From an uncultured Clostridia bacterium (GTDB taxonomy: Bacteria > Bacillota > Clostridia > UMGS1810), in the NCBI GenBank assembly GCA_934463165.1, contig CAKSJG010000008.1, forward strand, positions 1-64,000: DNA of 64,000 nucleotides. The letters run 5' to 3'. Every line of letters begins with the position of its first letter. Within the stretch, counting starts at the first letter, position 1. The position numbers and the translations under genes are program-made. Shown here one piece after another: positions 46,274 to 53,356 of the stretch. Below the pieces are notes generated by a model. That model was not told where the DNA came from and did no database searches. It worked only from the letters and a program-made list of their open reading frames with translations.

Positions 46274-47665
46274 TTAATAAATTACAACAGTTGAATGCAC
46301 GGGCACATAGGAATATACCCAGTTAACATGCTCCTGAAGCATACGTATGCATCCTGCAGACGCAGGTGCGCCTATTGTTGAGTCGATAACATATCCGCTG
46401 TGGTTCTTGGGCTGATTATGAATTGCATATCCGTCATAAAGCGCAAGAACGGGATTGCAGGTATAACCCGGTGTTACCCAGTTCGTTTTATATTGGTATT
46501 CGCATACGACTGTAGGTGTGGGGGTGAGGTTTTTACCTGTTGCAACCGGAAAGCTGTTAACGTATTTCCAGTTGTTTTGGCTGCCGATAAACACCGTAAG
46601 TATCTGTCTTTCTTTATTTATCCATATAAGATACGGAGTTTTACTCGAATAACCGCTTCCGTTTACAAATATTTCCTTTTCAGTTGTTGAAAGATAATCC
46701 TTTTTTACATTAAATGTTCTTGAAACATAAATATTTGCCATAGGCACCCAATATACGGCGCCGCCCGACGTCTTAACTTTTGCCGCGCGCATAGACTCAT
46801 GATTATCGGGGTTAAGATACTCAAGCGCCGTACCGGAAGGAAGCGTTGTCCTGTAGCCCGTAAGGCTTGAATAAGAATATGCATTTGTGGTTTTTGTTAC
46901 CGTTGCCGGAATTTTAACGGGGTTTATCTGCGCTTTTACGGCATTATACTGCTGAGCAAAAAGCGAATGCATACCCACATCTGCGCTCACGAATGCCGAC
47001 GATACTCCGGATGTGCAGCCGGGATTAAGCATTACCTTTACATTAAAGCTTATGCCGTTCCAGTATGTGTATGCGGCAGGAATAAACAAATACTCCTCCG
47101 CTCCGTCATATACAAGATAGGTTTTATCAAGCTCCGGTCTGCCGACACCGTTTATATAGCATCTTGCAGTAAGCTTATATGCGCGGTCCGTTCCGGTATA
47201 GAATTTAACACCGTAATAAAGGTCGGTTCCCTCATAAACCGCAAGCGGCGTTGAAAAATACGCAAGCTTTATATCCGGCGGAGTTGCCGATACCGTAAAT
47301 AACGACTCGGTGGCAACTTCTTTACCCGATGAAGTTGTAAGCACGGCACGGAGCGTGTGTGCAGAAGTTTCGTCAATTGTTTCCGGAACCAAAAAGTCAA
47401 AGTTTTCATGATTTGTGCCATAAAGCTCAAAATAGTCGGAGCCTGCACCGTCTATAAGATTTCCGTCAAGATATAGCTTCATTTTTACTCCGATTCCGCT
47501 ATTTTCGGATTCGATGGTGCATCTCAGCTTTGCCACCTCACATTTTGAAAGCACGGGCAAAAGAGTTGATGTCATTGTAATACCAACGTTTTCCGCATCT
47601 GCGGCATACGCAAAGCTGCCTGTTAAAATCATGCATATGAGCACAAAAGATAGTATTTTTTTCAT
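46274..47665 (-). CDS. Secreted L,D-transpeptidase (YkuD domain) with long N-terminal region
   Basis: This 463-residue exported protein has a signal peptide (1-20), about 300 residues of beta-rich repeats of unknown type, and a C-terminal YkuD domain (about 343-463) that would form 3-3 cross-links in peptidoglycan. The domain keeps the first histidine (His416, YAIHNQP) and the nucleophile Cys439. The motif SHGC reads Ser436-Ala437-Gly438-Cys439, lacking its usual histidine. AAGAAAGG precedes the ATG. It lies 53 nt after mnmE on the same strand. Confidence 0.85.
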   Translation of the reverse strand: MKKILSFVLICMILTGSFAYAADAENVGITMTSTLLPVLSKCEVAKLRCTIESENSGIGVKMKLYLDGNLIDGAGSDYFELYGTNHENFDFLVPETIDETSAHTLRAVLTTSSGKEVATESLFTVSATPPDIKLAYFSTPLAVYEGTDLYYGVKFYTGTDRAYKLTARCYINGVGRPELDKTYLVYDGAEEYLFIPAAYTYWNGISFNVKVMLNPGCTSGVSSAFVSADVGMHSLFAQQYNAVKAQINPVKIPATVTKTTNAYSYSSLTGYRTTLPSGTALEYLNPDNHESMRAAKVKTSGGAVYWVPMANIYVSRTFNVKKDYLSTTEKEIFVNGSGYSSKTPYLIWINKERQILTVFIGSQNNWKYVNSFPVATGKNLTPTPTVVCEYQYKTNWVTPGYTCNPVLALYDGYAIHNQPKNHSGYVIDSTIGAPASAGCIRMLQEHVNWVYSYVPVHSTVVIY

Positions 47666-47718
47666 TTACCGTTCAACCTTTCTTGGTGTAATATATGATA
47701 TATAATTTTATGTTTATT

Positions 47719-49098
47719 TTATTTTCCTATGCAGAAATTGTGGAATATTTTGTCTACAATTTCCTCACCGACGGTGAGCCCGACTATTTCGCCCATGGCA
47801 GACGCCGCGGATTCAAGATCAATAAACGTGGTATCGCACGGTATTCCGCTGTCTATAGCCGCCACGGCATTTCTTATAGCCTCATCCGCACGCACGAGAG
47901 CGTCTCTTTGTCTTGCGCTTGTTATTACGGATTTGTTATTTTCGGATATGCTTCCGAGTTCAAACATTTCGGTTATATTTTTTTCAAGCTCATACGCGCC
48001 GATCTGATCTTTAACCGAAAAATCTATTACGCGGTCAAAGTATTTTTCAAGCTCCGGTCTGCACGTGTTTCGGGCAGACTCCGTCTTGTTAATCAGACAT
48101 ATGCATTTTTTTCTGTCTGTTTTTTGTATTATCTCATAATCATTGACGCAAAGACCCGTCAGCGCGTCCGCCATAAATATAACAAGATCGGATTTTTCCA
48201 TAATGTCAAGGGATTTTTGAACACCGATTGCCTCCACCTTGTTGTCCGTGTTCCTGATCCCTGCGGTATCCGTAAGCTTCAATGCAACGTTTCCGATGCT
48301 TACATATTGCTCTATAGCATCGCGCGTGGTTCCCTCAACATCGGTGACAATTGCCTTTTCTTCACCCGAGAGCATATTTAAAAGTGATGATTTGCCGACA
48401 TTCGGCTTGCCGATAATTGCTGTTTTTATGCCGTTTCTAAGTATAAGTCCGCTGTTTGAGGTGCGTATTAATTTTTGTATTTCTTCGGAAACCGAAATAA
48501 GCTCCGCGTAAAATTCATCTTTGCTTAAAGGCTCAAGCTCTTCGTCCGGGTAATCAATCAGAACCTGAACATGCGCCGTGAGAGAAAGTATCCGATCTCT
48601 GATTCCGTTAATCTTCTCCGAGAGCTTTCCCGAAAGATTATTAACCGAAACGGATTGTTCAAGAGCCGTTTTTGAGTTAATAATATCTATGACGCTTTCT
48701 GCCTCGCAAAGATCGAGTTTTCCGTTCAGAAAGGCTCTTTTTGTAAATTCTCCTCTTCCGGCGGGCGCTGCGCCCGATATATACACCTGCTCCAAAACCG
48801 ATTTTGTGACAAAAACACCGCCATGACAGCTTATTTCAACAACGTCCTCACCGGTGTAAGTATGCGGTGCACGCATAACCGTAACGAGTACGTCATCCAA
48901 AACATCGCCGCCGTCGGATATTATCTGCCCGTGGTGAACCGTATGGGTTTTAACATCCGCAAGTTTTTTGCCCGATGGCATTTTAAAAATACGGTCTGCA
49001 ATATTAACAGCCCGATCACCGCTTATTCTTATAACTGAAATTCCTCCCACGCCGGGCGGTGTGGAAATTGCGGCAACTGTCTGATATAAGTTTATCAT
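47719..49098 (-). CDS. mnmE: tRNA modification GTPase MnmE
   Basis: With MnmG, which is not in view, this 459-residue GTPase modifies the wobble uridine of several tRNAs. The folate-binding N-terminus (AAISTPPGVGGISVIRISG), a helical domain and an inserted G domain (GKPNVGKSSLLN, DVEGTTRDAI, DTAGIR, NKTE) are complete. The C-terminus CIGK carries the catalytic cysteine motif. GGAGG lies just before the ATG at 49098; an in-frame ATG six codons earlier encloses that site and is rejected. It follows jag by about 100 nt. Confidence 0.97.
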   Translation of the reverse strand: MINLYQTVAAISTPPGVGGISVIRISGDRAVNIADRIFKMPSGKKLADVKTHTVHHGQIISDGGDVLDDVLVTVMRAPHTYTGEDVVEISCHGGVFVTKSVLEQVYISGAAPAGRGEFTKRAFLNGKLDLCEAESVIDIINSKTALEQSVSVNNLSGKLSEKINGIRDRILSLTAHVQVLIDYPDEELEPLSKDEFYAELISVSEEIQKLIRTSNSGLILRNGIKTAIIGKPNVGKSSLLNMLSGEEKAIVTDVEGTTRDAIEQYVSIGNVALKLTDTAGIRNTDNKVEAIGVQKSLDIMEKSDLVIFMADALTGLCVNDYEIIQKTDRKKCICLINKTESARNTCRPELEKYFDRVIDFSVKDQIGAYELEKNITEMFELGSISENNKSVITSARQRDALVRADEAIRNAVAAIDSGIPCDTTFIDLESAASAMGEIVGLTVGEEIVDKIFHNFCIGK

Positions 49099-49116
49099 AA
49101 CTCCTCCAAAACACAA

Positions 49117-49171
49117 ACGGACATATCCGAAAACGGCCCGATCCGCCGGATTTCATTTCGGATATGTCCGT
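49117..49171. repeat. Intercistronic hairpin between jag and mnmE
   Basis: A perfect 14-bp stem (ACGGACATATCCGA / TCGGATATGTCCGT) encloses a smaller GC-rich inverted repeat. No T-run follows on the minus strand, so it is probably an RNA processing or stability element rather than a terminator. Confidence 0.5.
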
Positions 49172-49201
49172 AAATTCTTTCGAACACCGTGAAAACACGT
49201 T

Positions 49202-49816
49202 TTATTTAAGAGCAATTACAACCTTGCGGTTTATTCCCTGACCTACGCTGTATGTCGTAACTTCATCATCATCCTGAAGTGATGCGTGAATTATTCTTCT
49301 TTCATATGCATTCATCGGTTCAAGGGTTGTGCTTCTTCTTGTCCTTTTAACCTTTGCGGCAAGCTTATGCGCAAGGCTTTCAAGAGCAGCATTTCTCTTT
49401 TCACGGTAATTTTCGGCATCAAGAGAAATTTTAACAAAAGCGTTATCGCCGCGGTTTACGGCAAGGCTCGTAAGATGCTGAAGAGCATCGAGAGTTTCTC
49501 CCCTTTTGCCTATTACGATTCCCATATCAAGACCGGAAAGCTCAATTTTTAAGCAATCGTCTTCCAACTCGGAATTAATATCAACGTTTTCACCTGTAAG
49601 GCTGAAAATCTTACCGAGAAAATCCTCGGCTCTTTTAACACTGTCAGAAGCTTTGAGAGTAACCTTTACAACAGCGTCCTTACTGCCTATTCCCAAAAAT
49701 CCTTTTGAGCCTTCGTCAACAACTTCTATTTCAACATCATCACGCTCTGCACCGAGCTCTTCAAGAGCAAGTGCAATAGCTTCTTCTTTTGTTTTTGCGT
49801 ATTTTTCAACCGTCAT
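49202..49816 (-). CDS. jag: Jag/KhpB RNA-binding protein (SpoIIIJ-associated)
   Basis: This 204-residue cytoplasmic protein has an N-terminal Jag domain (KYAKTKEEAIALALEELGA; FLGIGSKDA), a KH domain (about 80-150, VIGKRGETLDALQHLTSL) and a C-terminal R3H domain (about 150-204, MNAYERRIIHASLQDDDEV). It binds RNA and influences cell elongation in related bacteria. Its start overlaps the yidC stop by 4 nt, which indicates translational coupling, a conserved arrangement. Confidence 0.95.
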   Translation of the reverse strand: MTVEKYAKTKEEAIALALEELGAERDDVEIEVVDEGSKGFLGIGSKDAVVKVTLKASDSVKRAEDFLGKIFSLTGENVDINSELEDDCLKIELSGLDMGIVIGKRGETLDALQHLTSLAVNRGDNAFVKISLDAENYREKRNAALESLAHKLAAKVKRTRRSTTLEPMNAYERRIIHASLQDDDEVTTYSVGQGINRKVVIALK

Positions 49817-50754
49817 CTTCTGTTCCCCTTTCTCTTTTTCTTAGAAACACCGTATTTTGCTTCTTTTTTTTCTTTTTTATCGGCATCATGCTCTAAAATT
49901 TCACTGCCGAGCTTCTGAGAATAATAACCGTTTAATAAAACTGTCTGGCCGATGGAAAATATATTTGAAACTATCCAGTAAACTCCGAGAGCCATAGGAA
50001 GAGTATATGTAATCCATACGGTGAAAAGCGGCATGATCATTGTCATTGTCTTGTTCATGCTCTCCGCGCTTGTCCCCGAACCTGCCGAAGGCGTTTTCTG
50101 TTCCGGATTTAAAATTCTCTGCTGTTTCTTTTCGGGTTCGTTCTTTTTGCTGTCTTTTTTGTTAATCAGCTGCGTCATCTTGCTTGCAAGGTATGTCGTC
50201 ACACCTGCCAAAACCGGAATTGCAAGCGTCCACCAGAATTTAAAGCTCGGGTTATTTGCAAGATTAAGACCCAAAAAATCAAAATTAATAAGATTTGCCT
50301 TCTCGGCAATTTCTATCTGTGCCATTGTATTGGTCTTTGATGTGTCAACGGCAAATCGGCATGCCAGATCCCACACCTTTGAATCCGCCATATGAAGCAT
50401 ATATGTAAGCGGACGATAAAGAACGCGGTAAAGACCGAAAAGGATCGGAAGCTGAATCAGAAGCGGCAGACATCCGCCCATAGGGCTTGCGCCGTATTCT
50501 TTGTAAAGCTTCATTGTTTCCTGACTTTGTCTGTTTTGATCGTTTTTGTATTTTTCTTTTATTTCTTCAAGCTTCGGCTGTATTTTCTGCATTACAGTCA
50601 TTGATTTCTGCTGTTTTAAACCGAGCGGCAGAATAATAAATTTTATAAGCACGGTAAATACAATAAGAGCCCATCCGTAATTATTCAGAAGCTCATATAT
50701 CCATCCGAGAAGATAGCCGATCGGAATTTTAATAAGGTATTCAAATATTGCCAT
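49813..50754 (-). CDS. yidC: Membrane protein insertase YidC/SpoIIIJ
   Basis: This 313-residue protein inserts proteins into the membrane. The membrane part has an amphipathic start, then helices with YGWALIVFTVLIKFIILPLGLKQQK, the cytoplasmic hairpin KIQPKLEEIKEKYKND, and YGASPMGGCLPLLIQLPILFGLYRV. The C-terminal tail is basic. No lipobox is seen, unlike some Firmicutes relatives. The order rpmH-rnpA-yidD-yidC-jag-mnmE is conserved in many bacteria. Confidence 0.95.
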   Translation of the reverse strand: MAIFEYLIKIPIGYLLGWIYELLNNYGWALIVFTVLIKFIILPLGLKQQKSMTVMQKIQPKLEEIKEKYKNDQNRQSQETMKLYKEYGASPMGGCLPLLIQLPILFGLYRVLYRPLTYMLHMADSKVWDLACRFAVDTSKTNTMAQIEIAEKANLINFDFLGLNLANNPSFKFWWTLAIPVLAGVTTYLASKMTQLINKKDSKKNEPEKKQQRILNPEQKTPSAGSGTSAESMNKTMTMIMPLFTVWITYTLPMALGVYWIVSNIFSIGQTVLLNGYYSQKLGSEILEHDADKKEKKEAKYGVSKKKRKGNRR

Positions 50755-50786
50755 GTATTTCCTCCTGTAACTGTGCGGACCTCCGA

Positions 50787-50996
50787 TTATTTGAGCGGAT
50801 CGTAGCCGCCATCATGAAAAGGATGACATTTAAGGATTCTTTTCACAGCCTTCGCCGAACCCTTGAGCGCTCCGTACTTGGCAACCGCCTGCATTGCGTA
50901 TTCACTGCAGGTGGGATAGAAGCGGCAGCAAGGCTTTTTAAGCGGTGAAATAAACTTCCGGTAAAACTTTATGGCTTGTACAATAATATACTTCAT
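50787..50996 (-). CDS. yidD: Membrane insertion efficiency factor YidD
   Basis: This 69-residue protein has the family signature FYRKFISPLKKPCCRFYPTCSEYA and ends HPFHDGGYDPLK. It aids YidC-dependent insertion. A TTG eight codons earlier is in frame, but AAGGAG lies 12 nt before the ATG at 50996, which also overlaps the rnpA stop as ATGA. Start at 50996 is therefore preferred. Confidence 0.93.
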   Translation of the reverse strand: MKYIIVQAIKFYRKFISPLKKPCCRFYPTCSEYAMQAVAKYGALKGSAKAVKRILKCHPFHDGGYDPLK

Positions 50997-51319
50997 GCAA
51001 GACCGGATCTCCTTATACAATAGTCAATGTCTCGTTTTATCTCGTCAAAACCTGCATACGCGGCTTTTGTCCGAGCAACAATTATAATGTTATTTCCCTG
51101 ACTGATTTCATCCTTACGCGCACTGTAGGCCGCGCGTATACGCCTTTTAATTCTGTTGCGAACAACAGCCTTACCGATTTTTGCGGATACGGTAATTCCG
51201 AGCTTATTTAAGGACTGACGGTTGGCATAAACATAAAAAACTACTGTACCCGTCACAAATTTGGCGCCTTTTCTGTAAGCGTATCTGAACTCACGGTTGA
51301 GCTTAACCGTGTTTTTCAT
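50993..51319 (-). CDS. rnpA: Ribonuclease P protein component
   Basis: This 108-residue basic protein assists the RNase P RNA in trimming tRNA 5' ends. The RNR motif VVRNRIKRRIRAAY and the early FRYAYRKGAKF are diagnostic. It lies 72 nt after rpmH, with an intrinsic terminator in between that would lower its level relative to the ribosomal protein. No classical AGGAGG is seen, only GGGAGTG before the ATG. Confidence 0.94.
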   Translation of the reverse strand: MKNTVKLNREFRYAYRKGAKFVTGTVVFYVYANRQSLNKLGITVSAKIGKAVVRNRIKRRIRAAYSARKDEISQGNNIIIVARTKAAYAGFDEIKRDIDYCIRRSGLA

Positions 51320-51354
51320 TGCAGTTCACACTCCCGATATTTGCCGACATATGG

Positions 51355-51380
51355 CAAAAAAGACCACACAAGGTGGTCTT
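51355..51380 (-). terminator. Terminator between rpmH and rnpA
   Basis: AAGACCAC and GTGGTCTT form an 8-bp stem with a 5-nt loop, followed by TTTTTT on the minus strand. Partial read-through would let rpmH be made in excess over rnpA. Confidence 0.8.
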
Positions 51381-51391
51381 AAAAATTAAAA

Positions 51392-51526
51392 TTAAGCTGA
51401 AAGAACCTTTCTGCCTTTAAGTCTTCTGCGGGCTAAGACCTTTCTGCCGTTTGAAGTGCTCATTCTCGCTCTGAACCCATGAACCTTACTTCTGTGTCTT
51501 ACATTCGGCTGGTATGTTCTCTTCAT
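51392..51526 (-). CDS. rpmH: 50S ribosomal protein L34
   Basis: The 44-residue product starts MKRTYQPNVRHRSKVHGF and ends RRRLKGRKVLSA, the normal length and sequence plan of L34. GGGAGGTG lies before the ATG. It is driven by a perfect consensus promoter and heads the rnpA-yidD-yidC-jag-mnmE block. Confidence 0.98.
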   Translation of the reverse strand: MKRTYQPNVRHRSKVHGFRARMSTSNGRKVLARRRLKGRKVLSA

Positions 51527-51626
51527 TTGGTACACCTCCCTCAATTTGCACTTTAATAATATATTTTAAGTGCCGGCTTGCCAATATAACGGCAAATAAA
51601 AACTTAGTGATTAAAAATCATTTTAG

Positions 51627-51655
51627 ATTATATACTAACTATGACAATTTGTCAA
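51627..51655 (-). promoter_or_regulatory. Promoter of rpmH
   Basis: A full-consensus TTGACA (51650-51655), 17-nt spacer and TATAAT (51627-51632) on the minus strand, about 95 nt before the ATG. Confidence 0.9.
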
Positions 51656-51695
51656 TATCTAATTTGTTAAATAAACGATTTTTGTTAATTTTTCG

Positions 51696-53126
51696 TTATC
51701 TTTTATAAAGGTAATTGAGTCTTCTGTATTTTTCTCTGTCAATTTCGCCAAGCTGTTCACGCGTCAGCCTGTATTGCCAGTTGCCGTCCGCCTTACCCGG
51801 AATGTTAAGGCGCGTATCAGATCCGTATCCCAAAAGATCCTGTATCGGAAGAATAACCGTGCCCGCTCCCGATGCAAACATCGTGCGTATTATACTGTCA
51901 TAGCCGCTGTTCCAGTCGGGAGATGTATAACCGCAATATTCAAGCATCTGTTTTCTGGTGTTTTCATCGAGCTCCCAGACATATCCGAGGAGAGTGTTGT
52001 TATCATGAGTTCCCGTATAGGCAATACAGTTGTTAATATAATTATGCGGCTTGTGAACCGTATCGGAATCATCCATAAATGCAAACTGGAATACCCTCAT
52101 TCCGGGGAATCCGCTGTATTCAACAAGCTGCTCAACCTCCTTTGTTATAAGCCCGAGATCCTCCGCTATTATAAGCTTATCGCCTTTTATTTCATTAATT
52201 TTATCAACAAAATCTGCTCCGGGGCCGGTTATCCACTCACCTTTTCGGGCTGTCTTTTCACCGAACGGAACACTCCAATATGATTCCACTGCGCGGAAAT
52301 GATCTATCCTTACACCGTCAAACAGCACAAACATGTTTTTGAGTCTCTCGATCCACCAGTTATAGCCGTCCTTTTTCATCTCATTCCAATTGTATATCGG
52401 ATTGCCCCAAAGCTGACCGTCTGCCGAGAAATAATCGGGCGGAACACCGGCAACGCACTTCGGTCTGAAATCGTCATCAAGCAAAAACTGCTCTTTGTTT
52501 GCCCATACATCGGCAGAATCATATGAAACGTAAAATGGTATATCACCTATGATTTTTATGTCCTTTGAATTTGCATACGATTTTATATCCGACCACTGCT
52601 CATAAAATTCATATTGTATGAATTTCCACAAAAAAAGCTCGCTTTCATCTATATTGTCATTATCCCAATCTATCCAGCATTTTTCGCCGTTTGTCGATTT
52701 AAGCGCCATAAAACGACAAAACTGTTCAAGATACATATTATCGGCTATGAAGCTTTCTATTTTATCGCGGTCGCCGCTTCTTTCCGCCGCCTTTTTCAAA
52801 AGCGCACACCTCGTGTGATACAAACGGACATATTCACAGCTGTACGGAGTCTGCTGACGCGCACCCCCGATCTCCTCGGAAGTTAAAAGCCCCTTTGCGG
52901 CAAGCCTGCCGAGATCTACAAAATATGGATTCCCGCCGAAAGCGGAATATGATTTATACGGTGAGTTACATTCATCAACCATACAAAACGGCAAAACCTG
53001 CCAATACGTAAACCCGCAGTCCGCCAGAAAATCAACAAACTCCTTTGCCTCCGTACCGAAGCTTCCGATTGAATAGTCTCCGTAAAGCGACGATATATGC
53101 ATAAGTACACCACTTGATCTTTTCAT
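51696..53126 (-). CDS. malQ: 4-alpha-glucanotransferase (GH77)
   Basis: This 476-residue amylomaltase moves glucan chains between maltodextrins. GH77 motifs are WQVLPFCMVDECNSPYKSYSAF, GDIPFYVSYDSADVW, FDGVRIDHFRAVESYW with the nucleophile Asp, and IIAEDLGLI with the acid/base Glu. AYTGTHDNNTLLGY closes the active site. Length is normal for the bacterial short form. The best purine-rich site (GGAAAGGA near 53155) is about 28 nt from the ATG, with a 6-bp hairpin (AACGGC/GCCGTT) between them. Confidence 0.94.
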   Translation of the reverse strand: MKRSSGVLMHISSLYGDYSIGSFGTEAKEFVDFLADCGFTYWQVLPFCMVDECNSPYKSYSAFGGNPYFVDLGRLAAKGLLTSEEIGGARQQTPYSCEYVRLYHTRCALLKKAAERSGDRDKIESFIADNMYLEQFCRFMALKSTNGEKCWIDWDNDNIDESELFLWKFIQYEFYEQWSDIKSYANSKDIKIIGDIPFYVSYDSADVWANKEQFLLDDDFRPKCVAGVPPDYFSADGQLWGNPIYNWNEMKKDGYNWWIERLKNMFVLFDGVRIDHFRAVESYWSVPFGEKTARKGEWITGPGADFVDKINEIKGDKLIIAEDLGLITKEVEQLVEYSGFPGMRVFQFAFMDDSDTVHKPHNYINNCIAYTGTHDNNTLLGYVWELDENTRKQMLEYCGYTSPDWNSGYDSIIRTMFASGAGTVILPIQDLLGYGSDTRLNIPGKADGNWQYRLTREQLGEIDREKYRRLNYLYKR

Positions 53127-53172
53127 ATTTCACCATAACGGCTGTCTGCGCCGTTCCTTTCCGATAAAAATA

Positions 53173-53188
53173 AATTTGTATACAAATT
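53173..53188. promoter_or_regulatory. Palindrome in the malQ leader
   Basis: AATTTGTATACAAATT is a perfect 16-nt palindrome between the malQ promoter and its start. It could be an operator for a sugar-responsive repressor. Confidence 0.4.
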
Positions 53189-53203
53189 GTAATACTTTTA
53201 AAA

Positions 53204-53320
53204 TTATCCACAATTTTTATTATACATAAAAATCGCTTAAATGTCAATTTCTATGCTTAAAATAAAAGTTTTTCCTTATAAAATACCGACTTATCCACCG
53301 ATTTATACACATTATCCACA
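53204..53320 (+). other. DnaA-box cluster, oriC-like
   Basis: Four DnaA-box-like nonamers stand in the same orientation: TTATCCACA (53204-53212), TTATCCACC (53291-53299), TTATACACA (53303-53311) and TTATCCACA (53312-53320); the last three are nearly contiguous. AT-rich sequence surrounds them. The nearby rpmH-rnpA-yidC-jag-mnmE block is often close to oriC. No dnaA, dnaN or gyrB gene is in the window, so this may be an origin, or a DnaA-titration or regulatory site. Confidence 0.5.
53219..53247 (-). promoter_or_regulatory. Promoter of malQ
   Basis: TTGACA (53242-53247), 17-nt spacer and TATAAT (53219-53224) on the minus strand. A perfect DnaA box starts about 7 nt downstream of the -10 box, so DnaA could affect this promoter. 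Confidence 0.8.
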
Positions 53321-53356
53321 TTAAAAGGTGCAAAATTTTACTTTAATTTTGCAAAG

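Noticed and set aside
47695..48381. Plus-strand 228-codon frame antisense to mnmE
   Set aside because: Shadow of the conserved GTPase gene.
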